64,000 bases of DNA from Tupaia tana (GCA_026018925.1 JAKSZU010000005.1:19020779-19084778), one strand, 5' to 3'; shown: positions 23,605 to 35,389, counted from the stretch's first letter. Notes: generated from the sequence alone by a model not told the origin. Translations and numbers: made by a program.

Positions 23605-23835
23605 ATAAAGTGGTTAAAGAGTAGGACCCTAAAAGTCAGACTGCCTAGATTTGTATTCTAGCTCCAGAATAGCAGTGTGTAGCAGTGTGACCATGGGCTA
23701 GCTTCTTACACTCTTGAAGTCTTAGCTTCTTCATTAGATTAGGATGATGACAATGACAGTAACAATACTAACTCAGTGGGCTACGATGAGGTCCATACAA
23801 AACATTTGGTGGGCAGTAGGCACTGAGTTCTTATT
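23605..23835 (+). repeat. MIR (sense)
   Basis: MIR core: 'agtggttaaagagtaggacc', 'cagactgcctagatttgtat', 'gtgaccatgggctagcttct', 'gcttcttcattagattagga', 'gtgggcagtaggcactg'. Confidence 0.82.
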
Positions 23836-24000
23836 AGTATTTTTTTTTAAATGCATCTGTAACTCCGTGACAGGCAACAACTGGATCCAAATTTCCTCCA
23901 GTCCTATGTATGAACTATCATTTTTAATATATGAAGGTTTTTTTAAAGACTTAAACTGCTCAGTTGGCAATTATATTTTATAAAGAACCAACCAACCAAC

Positions 24001-24146
24001 CTGTAACTAAAATTAGCCAGTGAATATCTTCATAGAGATCATCAAGCATTTTGTTGTCAATAGTGCTTGAACCAGGTGAAGCAAGTAATTGTTGCTGATG
24101 TCGCTGTAACTGACCATGGAGTCTTGTTACTCTTTCTTCTAATAAA
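24001..24146 (-). CDS. XPO4: XPO4 coding exon (residues ~499-546)
   Basis: 146 bp. It completes a serine split AG|T, continues LLEERVTRLH and ends IHWLILVT plus G of a split glycine. Acceptor TTTTAG. The donor GTTGGT is weak and falls in a GTTG tandem repeat. A glutamine-rich stretch (RHQQQ) is present. Confidence 0.95.
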
Positions 24147-24647
24147 CTAAAAGAGGAAAAACATAATAGCTTCATAAAGTTCAGTAAGCAGAGGCACAGA
24201 AAACTTAAAACTTTAGTATATTTCACAACATAAATCAAGATGTTAGCACAAAAACATGTATATAGAAATATTATAGTACACAACTGTATAAATAGCACTA
24301 CAGGAATTGTGATTTATTGTTTATGACATAGAATTAAAACACTGCTTTACAAACAATCAAGGTTTACAACAGGCATTTGAAAACTGGTTATTCCAAGTTT
24401 TTATTGATATGGGTCAAATCATTTCTCATACCATGTTTTCCATAATCTTTCTGCCATCTATGCTGTAGTGCCTGGGCTCCAAATGTACAAGCCAAGGAAT
24501 GCAACCATGAGTATGTTTCTGTCCATTTGTTCCAGTGTGCTGGGACACGGGGTAGGGGTGCTTAAAGTCTTTAAACACTTTAAGTGCTCTCCAGGGAATT
24601 GTGAATAGAGAGTATTGCTCCATGGGGTTTCTTTGGACTGTGTGTAC

Positions 24648-24790
24648 CTTGTCAGAAGAGGTATACAGTGTTCTGCAGCAATTCTTCCTAGCATTCCTAC
24701 ACTGGCTAGTTGATCAGAAAACTGGTCTCGATCATCCTCTTGAAGTTCACTTATTTCTTCTTCCTCCCGAGAGGCCACACCATTGGCAGT
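24648..24790 (-). CDS. XPO4: XPO4 coding exon (residues ~451-497)
   Basis: 143 bp. It starts TANGVASREE in phase 0 and ends CIPLLT plus AG of a split serine. It encodes an acidic linker (REEEEISELQEDDRD), probably a loop between HEAT repeats. Acceptor TATCAG, donor GTACAC. Confidence 0.96.
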
Positions 24791-25364
24791 CTGATACAAA
24801 TCAAAGAAATAAACAATGAGCAACTGCACTCCTCTGTTCATAAAACATGGATTTCTGTGGCAAGTTTTCAGAACTGCACAAGGAAGGAGAGCTGGAGAGA
24901 GCCAACGTTCAGGTGCAGTTATCTAGCGACTCCTTCCTAAATATGCCGAGAGCCCTAGTAGGTATCATAAGGAGAAGTGCAGAAAAAAAATAGAGGTGTC
25001 ACCCTGCTGTGCACATGGTACACACAGCTAACTGTACACCCACAACCCACCACCCACACCAGAGAATTTAACTTCCGTGACCGAAAATATCTGATGTCTT
25101 TAAGATCCAAGGTCTTTTGGATACAGGAAATCATTAATATTGCTTGACAATTAGGAAGACAGAGGTAGGTAAATGAAAAGGAGGTAACTGTAAGCAACAT
25201 CCCACCTAACAAGAATTCAATTAGATGATGAGGACCATTTTTGCTCTCAGCAAATCTTCTGAGGGAGGATCTCCTAAAATTCTAGTTATTATATAATGTA
25301 TAGTATGATAAAACAGGGCTTATGATGAAATAGATTTTTAACTACCATCTGGCTTAAAACTTAC

Positions 25365-25541
25365 CAAATTTCTTGTGCCATCTGGAGCAGCTAGGTGGCA
25401 CTGAATATAGGAATTGAAAACTTGAACTGCATGTTGGGTAAAGAAACCTTTATGGAAATGTTTGTCATCTTGGACCAAAGTTAGCCAGGACTCCAGCAAC
25501 TTATCATAGGCTTCCATGTATACCATGTCATCTTTATCAAG
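25365..25541 (-). CDS. XPO4: XPO4 coding exon (residues ~392-450)
   Basis: A 59-codon exon, phase 0 at both ends, starting LDKDDMVYME and ending APDGTRNL. Acceptor CTTTTAG, donor GTAAGT. It is preceded by the 22.4-kb intron. Confidence 0.97.
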
Positions 25542-25762
25542 CTAAAAGAAAGAACATATATAAAACAGATGTCCAGAGAAATAAATTAGCATTGTTATAA
25601 GTCACATGGCTATGCGTATTAAGTTTTATATGTTTTTTCATTAACAAAGTTTCCTAATTATTATTTTTGTTAAGTTTTCTAAAATCTTTCTAATATTAAC
25701 CTAAATAATTGTTAGGCAATCTGGAATTCAATGTTTATGTTAGAAGATTAGCTGTTCATGAG

Positions 25763-25930
25763 GCTGGCAGGTGGCATGGTGGTTAAGATGCTGGGCTCCC
25801 ACATGGCTGACCATGGTTCAAGTCCCAGACCTGGTAGCTTGCTTTCTCAATTTTTCTATTTCTCTCTGGTCAAATTAACAATGATAATATTAATTAGAAA
25901 ATTAAATAAATAATTCTTTTTTAAAAAAGA
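25763..25930 (+). repeat. tRNA-headed SINE, short form
   Basis: Plus-strand copy: 'gaggctggcaggtggcatgg' head, GGTTCAAGTCC, 'ggtagcttgctttctc', 'ctctctggtcaaattaac' and an AATAAATAA tail. Confidence 0.88.
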
Positions 25931-26267
25931 TGACCTGTTCAGAGCTTTATGTAACGTGTATTTCTCAAATAAAAGCAATATTAACATTTTTCTCTCATCA
26001 AGAAGAAAATTGTTAGAATGATAAGATAAAATGTGTATTTCCTATATACTCTCAAATAATTTTAAAGAAAATGAAGAATGCCAAAAACAAACTGATCTAA
26101 TAAGCATATTTACAAATATGTGGGGGAAACTTCAGAGATGCTCCTTAAGAAATAACATATTTAATAAGAAGAAAAGCAAATTCTATATAAAAGAAAACTA
26201 TTAAGTATATTCTAAAAATGTAGTATTTATGGACTCAGTATTTATAATATTAGAAAAATTTCGAGGG

Positions 26268-26525
26268 CCAGCCCCATAGCCCAGTGGCTAAGGGAGCTAG
26301 ATCTCATACGACCAATCACAGTTGAAATCCTGGGCCTGTAGGCTTGAAAAATATGCCAGGTCTAAGTGACTGTGTCTGCATGCCCCAAAGCCCCACAGGA
26401 TAGAGAGATGGAGAAGGGACTGTGGTGTGACCATGCCCCACTGGGAACTGTTTTCTCCCTCTGTCTTTCTGTCTCTCTGGTGAATGCATGTACCCTATGG
26501 CAATTAAAAAAATAAAAAATAAATC
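26268..26525 (+). repeat. tRNA-headed SINE, long form, older copy
   Basis: Plus-strand copy: 'gagggccagccccatagccc' head, 'cctgtaggcttgaaaaatat', 'gactgtggtgtgaccatgcc', 'ctctctggtgaatgcatg', 'ccctatggcaatta' and A tail. Confidence 0.83.
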
Positions 26526-26679
26526 GAAAGTGTCCCTTCATTAGAGAAAAACGCAAAGTTAAATAGTCACAAACACTGTGTATATGTGGAAATTAATACT
26601 TTTCTCCTTTTTTGGTTATTGTCATTAGTTATTTTTTTCTTCTTACAAAGGAAACATGGGGAAAACTTAGGAGACAAAT

Positions 26680-26940
26680 GGAACCAGCAGGTGGAGTAAT
26701 GGTTACACTGCTGGACTCTCACATAGTCTGACACAGTTTGAATCCTGGACCTGGCAGCTTAAAAGAAACTCATGCTGGGCGCATGTGCATGCATACCCAA
26801 AATGGAGAAGGGATTGCAGTGGTGTGGCCATGCTCTGGGGAGGGGGGCATGATTTCTTGCTTTCTGTCTCTCTGTATCTCTGGAGAGCACATGTGCCCTA
26901 TAGCAAAAATCTCTCTTTAAAAAAAAAAAAAAAAAAAAGA
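26680..26940 (+). repeat. tRNA-headed SINE, long form
   Basis: Plus-strand copy: 'ggaaccagcaggtggagtaa' head, 'gatttcttgctttctgtctc', 'ccctatagcaaaaatctctc' and an A tail of about 18. Confidence 0.88.
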
Positions 26941-27239
26941 AAGGAAGACAAGTAGGTGAGATTTGGGAAGGCAGGTCTTTCCTTGCCCAAATCTCTGAAC
27001 TAGCTAAACTGGGGGGTCTCCATGAACACACCATATGTCTGTATGTGGGTCCTAATTAATAAGACCAGAATGCTACATTCACACTTGACTACAATCTTAG
27101 TGAAACGATTTAGCTTGTCCTTAATTTTGTTGTTCAGTTAGCCACTATAACTGAATTAAAGTTTTATATCAAAGCTAAACCACTGAGGTATAAGGAAGAA
27201 ATCTTAGTAGCAAAGGGTAAGGGAGATAGTGCACATCAC

Positions 27240-28260
27240 TGGGCTATCGGGCAGATTAACCTGCAGTCTAAAATCTCCTTGAACGGCGCCAGTATTCACT
27301 AATTGCCACTCTCCCTTTAAAAGTTGCAAAGGCCAGGTGGCAGGAATAAGCATGACCCATTTACACCACAGAGGAGTGCCAGTGTACTTGGAGCTGACAG
27401 GAGGTAAGGAAGGGGAGGAGCAGGGGAGGAACAGACCAGAGGGTCCACGAGGCTGCAGCCAGGTGGCTGGGTTTTCTTTGAATTGCAGCAAGAAGCCACT
27501 ACAATGCTTTAAGCAGAGATGACGCTGGAGGATACAGCTCTTTAAAAGAAGAGCATGCTGCCTACACCGTGCAGTGGGACTGGTAGGGGCCAGGGTGGAG
27601 ACACTGCCAAGTGGCCAGAATAGGTATAGATTCTAGTGGACGGCCTATCAGGATACAAGAAAGGAGCTGGACGTTTAACCTAAAACAGGACTGAAGACAA
27701 GGGTGGCACCTGGCTTTTAATTCTGAGCAGCTGGGAAGGTGGTGCTCTAGTTCCTAAGATGCAGAAAACTGGAATGGAAAGGGCAATGTGAGGCGACAGG
27801 TATAGGGAAGGAAAGAGTTCTCTTCGGACATGTAACTTTGAGACACAAACAAGGAATCCAAATGGGAATGTTCAATAAACAAATGGAAAAAGTATGTATA
27901 TGGTTTAGAAAAGAGGAGATCAGGGCAGGGAATGCAAATTTGGGCATTATGAGCATAAATAAGCTTAAATACTTATTTTCAAAGGTGCAAAACATTCCAG
28001 AAAGACTCTCTTACAGGGAGGTGCTGATAAAAGAATAAGGACAGGATCTGGCCTGCATGGGAGCCCAAGGACAGTGCCGAGGCAGGAGCATGTGGCACCC
28101 AGGAGCCCAAGTGGGCAAAGACAAGAGTGGGGAAGCCCTGGAGACAGCAAGCGATGTGGTTTGGAAGGAGTCTAAACACTCAATTGGCCTGGGTGTTAAG
28201 TATATCACGCACAGCTTGTGTCCTAAAAGAATTTCGAGGTGGAGTGTTCTGTCATACTGA
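27240..28260 (+). repeat. ancient interspersed repeat, family not named
   Basis: It reads like a common dispersed mammalian repeat: 'aagaagccactacaatgctt', 'ggactggtaggggccagggt', 'caatgtgaggcgacaggtat', 'cggacatgtaactttgagac', 'agatcagggcagggaatg'. Segments of the same family seem to recur at 50.85-51.3 and 60.4-61.0 kb. I cannot name it with confidence. Confidence 0.5.
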
Positions 28261-29115
28261 GGAGGAAGATTCTACACCCAGACTAGTTAATCTCACTCTC
28301 TAATTAGTCTTTATCCTATTTTTGCCACTGATTAGTAACCTGAATACATCATTTAATCTGTGTTATCAATTTCTTCATCCCACAAATTTACTGGATCGCA
28401 TTCTTCAAACTCCAAGACTTAAGGAAGCGTGTCATGCACTGTGCTCAGTGCAAAGGCAGCACTGGTGAACGAGTCACGCTTTCGAGCTCAGTTCAATGAA
28501 GAGGAGTGAAAAGCAAACCAAACAAACCAACCAAAAAAAAACCCACAGAAATTACTCTAAGGATCGTAGAAAAAGCACACATTCCAGGGTCCGTTTCGAC
28601 AGTAGTATCTATCATAAGTAATCTGCTACAAATAAAACAGTAACCTTTGAACCACATACTCATTCCAAAAAAGGTGTTAATGCAGCCCACAATCACTGAC
28701 ATCAGTAGTTCAGCAACCCAAGACCACGAAAGGTCTACAGGTCCAGTCAACAACCTGTTTTCCTGGTTTTTAATGCAAACCAGGAAATATACAACTTGGG
28801 AACTTTTATTGGCAAACAGCTTCTTAAACTATTATTCCAGCAATTTATCAATGACCCATAAAAGAAAAATGATAAAGGATCTGTTCCAGATGATTTTCCA
28901 TGCAGATCGCCACCATATTTGCACCGAGTCACAGGATGGAAACGCCCAGGTGAACTGCTTCCACTGCCAGGGCTTTTTTATGCCTTCGGTTTTTATGGAC
29001 CTGTAATAATAACCACCCCTTCCCCCACAACAGTCATTATGTGGGTCCACTGAATGTTTTCAAGTTTTTTTTAATTTGTAAATCATTTGCGAAAAATACT
29101 TCAGTAGATAATCTT

Positions 29116-29396
29116 TTTTTTTTCTTTTTTTTTTTTGGAGAGGTTTTTGCTATAGGGCGCATGCGCTCACCAGACAGAGAGAGACAGAGAGATAGAAAGC
29201 AGGAAATCACCCCCTAGGGGGGATGGCCACGTCGCAATCCCTTCTCTTCCATTCTCCTCTCAGGATCTTGGGCACGCGCACGCACGCACGCACGCACCCG
29301 CGCCCAGCGTGAGTTTAAGCCACCGGGTCCGGGACTCTAACTGTGGTCGACTATGTGGGAGTCCAGCAACAGCCATTACGCTAACTGCTGGTCCCG
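29116..29396 (-). repeat. tRNA-headed SINE, long form, young
   Basis: Reverse-strand copy with 'ggagaggtttttgctatagg', an expanded ACGC run (about 29276-29297) and head end 'gctaactgctggtccc'. Perfect 12-bp TSD GTAGATAATCTT at 29104-29115 and 29397-29408. Confidence 0.95.
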
Positions 29397-29531
29397 GTAG
29401 ATAATCTTAATAAGAATTTAAACATAGGAAACCTAAACTTTTATCTCCTATTCTGCCTTGAAACCATAGATACCAAAAAATGGGCAAGCATTTTTGAATA
29501 TAGCTAGCTGAAACATATTCACTTATATATA

Positions 29532-30210
29532 CAGTCAGTTCTTTGTAATTTGTGGAGTCAATGTTCTTTAAAGTTGCTGCAAATACTGAATTAGCAAATA
29601 CTAAACCACTGCTCCTAAGAGAAATACAGGTTTAGACACAAACCTTTGGTCATACATTTTTCACCACATTCAGGTGAATCAATCAATATAGAGCCTTGTT
29701 TCATGTGTGTGTCTATTTAAAGACACTTATTTAATATATATTGTTGATTCCCTTGTGCTGAAACCCAGTCAACAGCATCATAACTCATGCCTGAAGGAAG
29801 CCTCTCTGATATTTGGATTTTCTCCATAAGCACATCACAGCCTTCCTGTGCTCGGGGAACTCTGGCATCACTCGGGCACTGCACAGGGGGACATTTTAAA
29901 CAGTGAAACCATCCAGCCCCTGCTCAGGAAGAACTTCAATTATTTGTGACAAGAACTTGGAATGCACCACAAAGCATGAAAATGTGAAAAACATGGCACT
30001 AACACAGACTGAAAAGGGAGAACAAGAACAAGAAGGAAAAGCATCGCCTTATTTGATCACAGCGGGAACTATGCACAAACGGGTGACTCCAATTTTTACA
30101 CGTGTGCAAATGATCATGAAAGTGCAATGAGTGGTCATTTTGAAGCTGCACAAATTTCAGCAAGAAATGGAACTCACAAAATGGAATGTGCAAATGATGA
30201 GAATCAACTG
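29532..30210. mobile_element. Tigger-like (pogo) non-autonomous DNA transposon, 679 bp
   Basis: TA flanks both ends (29530-29531, 30211-30212). The left end CAGTCAGTTCTTTGTAATTT and the reverse complement of the right end, CAGTTGATTCTCATCATTTG, form diverged inverted repeats. The interior 'actgaattagcaaatactaa', 'taatatatattgttgattcc' and 'cattttaaacagtgaaacc' fits a common mammalian Tigger-type element. No transposase frame. Confidence 0.7.
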
Positions 30211-30756
30211 TACTTGTAAAGTCTGTACTTTATTCATTCTGGTTCTTTTTGTTCATGCAGCATCAAAATTCATTATGATTTTTGGCTCGCTGGTAGTACT
30301 GAATCATGTTCTTGACTCCATAAATTCAATAGCATACTCATTTAGATTTATAAAAATCAGTGAATACGCTCAACCCGATGAATTTTGTTTTCATTTCTGT
30401 ATCATTCATTTCCTTCCAGTCTCCTTTGTATACAATGCTTTTAGCACTGGTACAATCACAATTTGCAATACATAAATCTGTCACAGGAACATCAAAAAAG
30501 ATGAAATAATATTGGCAACATCCTTTTAGCGAAATGAGAAGATCCAAACTCTTGCTACAAAATATATGGAGATGAAGTTTTTCTAACAGAACAACTGTCC
30601 TTAGAAATAAATTGTATAAGACCCAAAACTACAAAACTACTCTTAGGAAACACACAGGAAAAGTTCTATGACATTGGTTGAACAATGACTTTCTGGATAT
30701 GACTTCAAAAGCACAGCAATAAATGCAAAACAGAATTACTTAAAACTCAAAAGCTT

Positions 30757-31008
30757 CGGCCAGCTTGGATGTTAAGGTACTGGATCCCACATGACCAAGT
30801 GTGCTGTGCAATTTCTAGACTGAGCAGCTTCAAAGTCACACCGGGCGCATGGAAGTGTGTGCCCGAAATCCTGAGAGAAGACCGGAGGAGAAGGGATTGC
30901 GGTATGGCCATCTCCCTTGGGGGTGATCTCTCTCTCTCCTGCGAGTACACACATCCTGTAGCAAACCAAAAAAGAAAAAAAGAAGAAGAAGAGGAGGAGG
31001 AAAAATAA
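30757..31008 (+). repeat. tRNA-headed SINE, long form
   Basis: Plus-strand copy: head 'cggccagcttggatgttaag', 'ctgagagaagaccggaggag', 'atctcccttgggggtgatct', 'cctgtagcaaacc', and an A/G-rich tail. Confidence 0.83.
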
Positions 31009-31200
31009 ATTGTTTGCTCATTAATTATTAAGTTTCAAAGGAAAAAACTTTAAGTGCTAAAGAGCATGTGTGTACAAGAGAGAAAGAGCAATAAAGAGTG
31101 AGGAAAAGAAGGAATTCATCGCCTAACAGGGCTTGGTAATGCTCCGATTTCCTCCAATTCTCAATCCCATCACAATCCTGGGCATGCACGCATCTGTCAT

Positions 31201-31470
31201 TTTTTTTTTGGGGGGGGGGAGGGGAGGTTTTTGCTATAGGGCGTGTGTGCTCGCCAGAAAGACAGAGAGAGACAGAGAGACAGAAAGAGAGAAATCACCC
31301 CCTGGGGGGATGGCCACGCTGCAATCCCTTCTCCTCCATTCTCCTCTTGGGATCTTGGGCACGCATGCACATGCGCCCGGCATGAGTTTAAGTCACTGGG
31401 TCCAAGACTCGAACCATGGCCGGCTACATGGGAGTTCAGCGACACAGCCATTACGCTAACTGCTGGTCCC
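31201..31470 (-). repeat. tRNA-headed SINE, long form, young
   Basis: Reverse-strand copy with a T/G run, 'gtttttgctatagggcgtgt' and head end 'gctaactgctggtccc'. Perfect TSD CATCTGTCAT at 31191-31200 and 31471-31480. Confidence 0.95.
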
Positions 31471-31611
31471 CATCTGTCATTTTTTTTAAGGTGTCAGGGA
31501 AGGGACTCCAACGCTGGTCAATCACGGGATCTGGCTTCCTTTGCATAGTGCTTAGATACTGCACTGTGGGTAGAACCATGTTTGAGAAAAATTATCTTCA
31601 ATATTGTCAGT

Positions 31612-31890
31612 TAAAAGGTGGAGTGATGGTTAAGGCATACCCAGGATTGTGATGTGATGGAAAATTTGAGGGAACAGAAGCATGATTCCACATGGACGAT
31701 TACTTGGTTCAAGTCCTAGACCAAGCGGCTTGAAAACCACGCCAGACAGATGAGTATGAGTGCCCTAAATCCCGAGAAGAGAATGGAGAATGGACTGTTC
31801 TATGGCCAACTGCCTTGGGGGATGCTTGCTTACTTTCCCTCTCTCTCTGTCTCTGGTGAGTGCAAACACTCTACAGGGAAAAAAAGAAAG
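31612..31890 (+). repeat. tRNA-headed SINE, long form, diverged, with head insertion
   Basis: Head 'aaaggtggagtgatggttaa' is followed by about 50 bp of unrelated sequence, then 'ccacatggacgattacttgg', GGTTCAAGTCC, 'cttgaaaaccacgccag' and CT body. Older copy. Confidence 0.7.
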
Positions 31891-32009
31891 AGAAACCACT
31901 TCTTTACTATTTTACATTAAAAATCATGACTTCTAACACTAATTAATGACATAAGAAAATGCTCGTAATAGCATTAATATAAAGCAATGACTGTATTTAT
32001 TTAAGAGTA

Positions 32010-32212
32010 ATTTTTAAAAGAATTATTTAATTTTACTTATCGTTATTGTCATTTTTAAATTGGCTACAGGGTACATACACTCACCAGAGAGAGACAGAGA
32101 GGAAAAGGGGGGAGAGGAGTGAGAAAGTAAGCCACCAGATCCGAGACTCAAATCACGGTTGCTCATGTGGGAGCCCAGTACCTTAGTCATCTTGCTACCT
32201 GCTGGCCCCTAT
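32010..32212 (-). repeat. tRNA-headed SINE, short-form-like
   Basis: Reverse-strand copy: 'ggctacagggtacatacact', GA body, 'gccaccagatccgagactca', head end 'ctacctgctggcccc'. It lacks the middle block of the long form but keeps its tail block, so it may be an intermediate or deleted long form. Confidence 0.8.
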
Positions 32213-32995
32213 TAAAGTGTAATTTATACTTTAAAATCTGGTAAAAAAAAAAAAAAAAAAAAAAAAAAACACACAGCAAAGCACTAATAATAAATTTCAG
32301 AAAGTAAAATAAACATAATTTGGTTTATTTCTAATTTTTTAATTTTTCAAAAATTTCTAAAAACAATTAGTAAGTATAAATTTCCATAACAGGGAAATGG
32401 TTTTATGAAGTTCATGTGTAAATCAAGAGATGCTAATAAAGATGGTCACTAAAATGGTATGATTATGTATGACAGGTGACAGGATTTTGGGATACTTTTA
32501 GCTTTGTTTGAATTGCTTTCTCTAATCATACCAATTTTACATTAAAATTGCATTATGAAATATTAATAATAAAACTGAAATTATAAATGTGAAGAACAAT
32601 GTAAAAATAAAATTTTCACAACTTATAAGAAATAGAGGAATGTTCAGGAAAATGTAATTTCACAAATTGGACCAAGGAAAACAAAGACCAAAAAAACCTG
32701 AATACGCCTATTATAACTAATCATTTAAAATTTTTAAGTAGCTTACATTTTTCCCCAAAAGACAATACTTGTCTCAGTAGATTTACAAGGGAAAGGTACG
32801 GAACTAGCAAGAACCAAAACAAAACAAAAACAAACCATCTCACACAAACTGATCCAGAGAAAAGGAAAAAGAGATTGAGCTGGAGGACTAATCCATGAGG
32901 CTGATATAACTTTGATTCCAAATGAATTCTAAAATGCATTAAAAAATGATACATTAAGATAAGGTTGGATTTAACTCAGATAGGCCAGGTAAATT
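32213..32995. other. intron, AT-rich, with poly(A) run
   Basis: A run of about 28 A's lies at 32242-32269. The rest is AT-rich with no SINE. Parts may be very old L1, but I could not support this. Confidence 0.5.
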
Positions 32996-33241
32996 TTATC
33001 ATTAGAAAAATCTATACCTGCAATTTATCACATTAACAGATGAAACAGATAATTATTTATGATTCAATACTCATTCATATTTTCTTAAAAGAGTATTAGC
33101 AACTTTGACAAGGATAGCTCAACAACCAACATCAAACATTATTCATAATTATGAACCAGAAAGATATCTTCTATTACCACTATATTTAACACGCACAATA
33201 AGAGAAAGTAAGAAATACAAATTGTAGATGAAGAAGAAGCA

Positions 33242-33500
33242 AGGGTAAGCAGGTGATGCACAGGTTAAGGCAACTGGATCTCATATGGTCTACTGTGAAG
33301 TTAAGAGTCCTGGATCTGCTTGAAAAACACACCAGGCTCCTGTGTGTTCATGCTTAAAATCCCCAGAGAAGAACAGAGAAGGAACTGCATTGTGGCCATA
33401 CCCCCTCGGGGGTGATTTCTCTGACTTCTCACTTTCCTTCTCTCTATCTCTCTGTCTCTCTCTGGCAATCACACACACCCTGTAGCAAACTAAAAAAAAG
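33242..33500 (+). repeat. tRNA-headed SINE, long form, older copy
   Basis: Plus-strand copy: 'agggtaagcaggtgatgcac' head, 'gcttgaaaaacacaccaggc', 'accccctcgggggtgatttc', 'ccctgtagcaaact' end. Inside the L1. Confidence 0.83.
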
Positions 33501-33649
33501 CTAAACTGTCATTCACAGATGATATGATTATCCATAAAAAACAAAGACTTCATTGTTAAGATCATTAAGAAGTCTGAAAAGTTAGTAAACAGCTCAATAC
33601 ACAAATACTAACTGCTATGCCAACAACAAAATAAAAAATGAGGGTTTTT

Positions 33650-33830
33650 TTAAAAGAATTATTTTATTTTATTTAACTTTATTTATATTTATTTATGTAT
33701 TTTTCATTTGACCAGAGAGGGATAAAGTGAGAGTGAGTGAGAAAGCAAGCCGCCAGATATGGGATTCGAACCACAGTCGGCCATGTGGAAGTCCAACGCC
33801 CTTAACCACAAAGCTAACTGCCAGCCCCAA
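33650..33830 (-). repeat. tRNA-headed SINE, short form
   Basis: Reverse-strand short form: TTTATTTA tail, 'tttgaccagagagggataaa', 'gccgccagatatgggattcg', head end 'gctaactgccagcccc'. Confidence 0.88.
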
Positions 33831-33866
33831 AACATGAATTTTATTATTTTTAAAAAAGTACTATTG

Positions 33867-34117
33867 GGGACCAGCAGTTGGTGTAATGGCTATGTTGCTG
33901 GACTCCCATGTAGTTGACCACGGTTCGAGTTCCAGGCTAAACTCATGCCAGGCGCATGTGTGTATGCGTGTGCACATGTGCACTCGCACCCCAAGGTCCC
34001 CAAAAGAGGGAGAAATGGAAGAGAAAGAATTTCAGCATGACCATTCCCATGGGGGAGGCTTTTTCACCCTCTCCAGCAAGCGCACAGGTCTTCTGGCAAA
34101 ACTTACAAAAAAAAAAA
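33867..34117 (+). repeat. tRNA-headed SINE, long form
   Basis: Plus-strand copy: 'ggggaccagcagttggtgta' head, GGTTCGAGTTCC, 'ctggcaaaactt' end and A tail. A second copy follows within 12 bp of its tail. Confidence 0.88.
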
Positions 34118-34126
34118 AAGGATACT

Positions 34127-34398
34127 GGGAACCAGCAGTTAGCGTAATGGCTATGTCGCTGGACTCCCACATAGTCAACCGCGGTTCGCGTCCTGGACCC
34201 GGTGGCTTAAAACTCACGCCGGGCACGTGTGCATGCGTGCCCAAGATCCCGAGAGGAGAATGGAGGAGAAGGGATTGCGGCGTAACCATCCCCCCTGGGG
34301 GGTGATTTCTCGCTTTCTATCTCTCTGTCTCTCTCTGTCTGTCTGGCGAGCGCACGCGCCCTATAGCAAAAATCTCTCCAAAAAAAAAAAAAAAAAAG
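34127..34398 (+). repeat. tRNA-headed SINE, long form, young
   Basis: Plus-strand copy, CpG-rich: 'gggaaccagcagttagcgta', 'ccaagatcccgagaggagaa', 'cccccctggggggtgatttc', 'ccctatagcaaaaatctctc' and about 18 A's. It sits in tandem after the previous copy. 'GGATACT' lies on both sides (34119-34125, 34399-34405), fitting a TSD. Confidence 0.92.
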
Positions 34399-34574
34399 GG
34401 ATACTATTTGCAGTAGCAATAAAAACTCTAAAGCACTTAAGAAAAACTTGTTCCTTTACTGAAAGACATAAAGACTTAAGAAAGTTAATATGGCAGAGAT
34501 GCTCACTCTCCATAAACAAAAGAGTCTTTGATGAACTGACAAAAATTATATGGAAATAATAAACAGTCAAATAT

Positions 34575-34798
34575 AGGACGCAGTGCCTGCTAGTTAAGAA
34601 AGCATGGCTGATCATGCAGTTTGAATCCCAGCTCTGGTGGTTTGAATACCTCGCTGCATGTGCTGGCATGCTCCAGACACTAACAGGACAGAGAAATGGA
34701 GACGGGATTGCAGAGTGACAATGCCCCAATGAGGCATTCTTTCTCCCTTTCTGTCTTTGGTAAGAGCATGCACCTTCTGGCAAATAAAAATGAATGAA
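34575..34798 (+). repeat. tRNA-headed SINE, older long form
   Basis: Plus-strand copy: 'aggacgcagtgcctgctagt', 'ggtggtttgaatacctcgct', 'gacgggattgcagagtgaca', 'ccttctggcaaataaaaatg'. Diverged 'ctggcaa' branch. Confidence 0.75.
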
Positions 34799-34799
34799 T

Positions 34800-35103
34800 G
34801 GGAACCAGCAGATGGAGTAATGGTTATGTTGCTGACTCCCCTGTATATGACCACAGTCTTGAGTCCCGGACCTGGTAGCTTAAAACTCACAAGGGGGCCA
34901 GTGCGTGGATGACCAAGTCCCAAGAAGAGAACGGAGGAGAAGAGATTGCAGTGTGGCCACACACATCGCCCTCCGCCCCCCCCCCCCCCCCCCCCCCCCC
35001 ATGGTGGGGTATGGCTTCTTGCTTTCTGTTTCTCTGTCTTTCTCTGTCTCTCTGGAAAGCACATGCACCTTATAGCAAAAATCTCTCTTAAAAAAAAAAA
35101 AAA
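34800..35103 (+). repeat. tRNA-headed SINE, long form, with expanded C run
   Basis: Plus-strand copy: 'gggaaccagcagatggagta' head, a C run of about 24 at 34977-35000 in place of the usual CCCCCC, 'ccttatagcaaaaatctctc' and A tail. Confidence 0.9.
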
Positions 35104-35114
35104 GAAAAAAGAAT

Positions 35115-35312
35115 AGGGACCAGTATCTGGTATAATGGTTACATCGCTGGTCTCCCACATGGTTGACTGTGGTTCAAGTTCCAGACCCAGTGGCTAAAAA
35201 CTCAGGTTGGGCGCATGTGTGCGAATACCCAAAATCCTGAGAGGAGACTGGAGGAGAAGGGATTAGAGCACAGGCCTACCCCCTGGGGGGGGGGGGGGTG
35301 TGATTTCTCGTT
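35115..35312 (+). repeat. tRNA-headed SINE, long form, 3'-truncated
   Basis: Plus-strand copy: 'agggaccagtatctggtata' to 'gtgatttctcg', then L1 text resumes ('aaaggctaattgtgaagcct'). G run at about 35287-35297. The CT body and tail are missing. Confidence 0.82.
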
Positions 35313-35357
35313 TTCAAAGGCTAATTGTGAAGCCTTTAGAAGAAAACAGAGAAAGGG

Positions 35358-35361
<4 letters not shown>

Positions 35362-35389
<28 letters not shown>

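Noticed and set aside
29276-29298. Short tandem ACGC array as a CRISPR-like or regulatory repeat
   Set aside because: It is a 4-bp microsatellite inside the variable CACGCACGCA part of a SINE. There are no spacers.
34612-35160. Open frames up to 182 codons on both strands with recurring peptide patterns
   Set aside because: They are translations of the repeated SINE (head, CT body and poly-C/poly-A parts), not genes. The same peptides recur at every copy.
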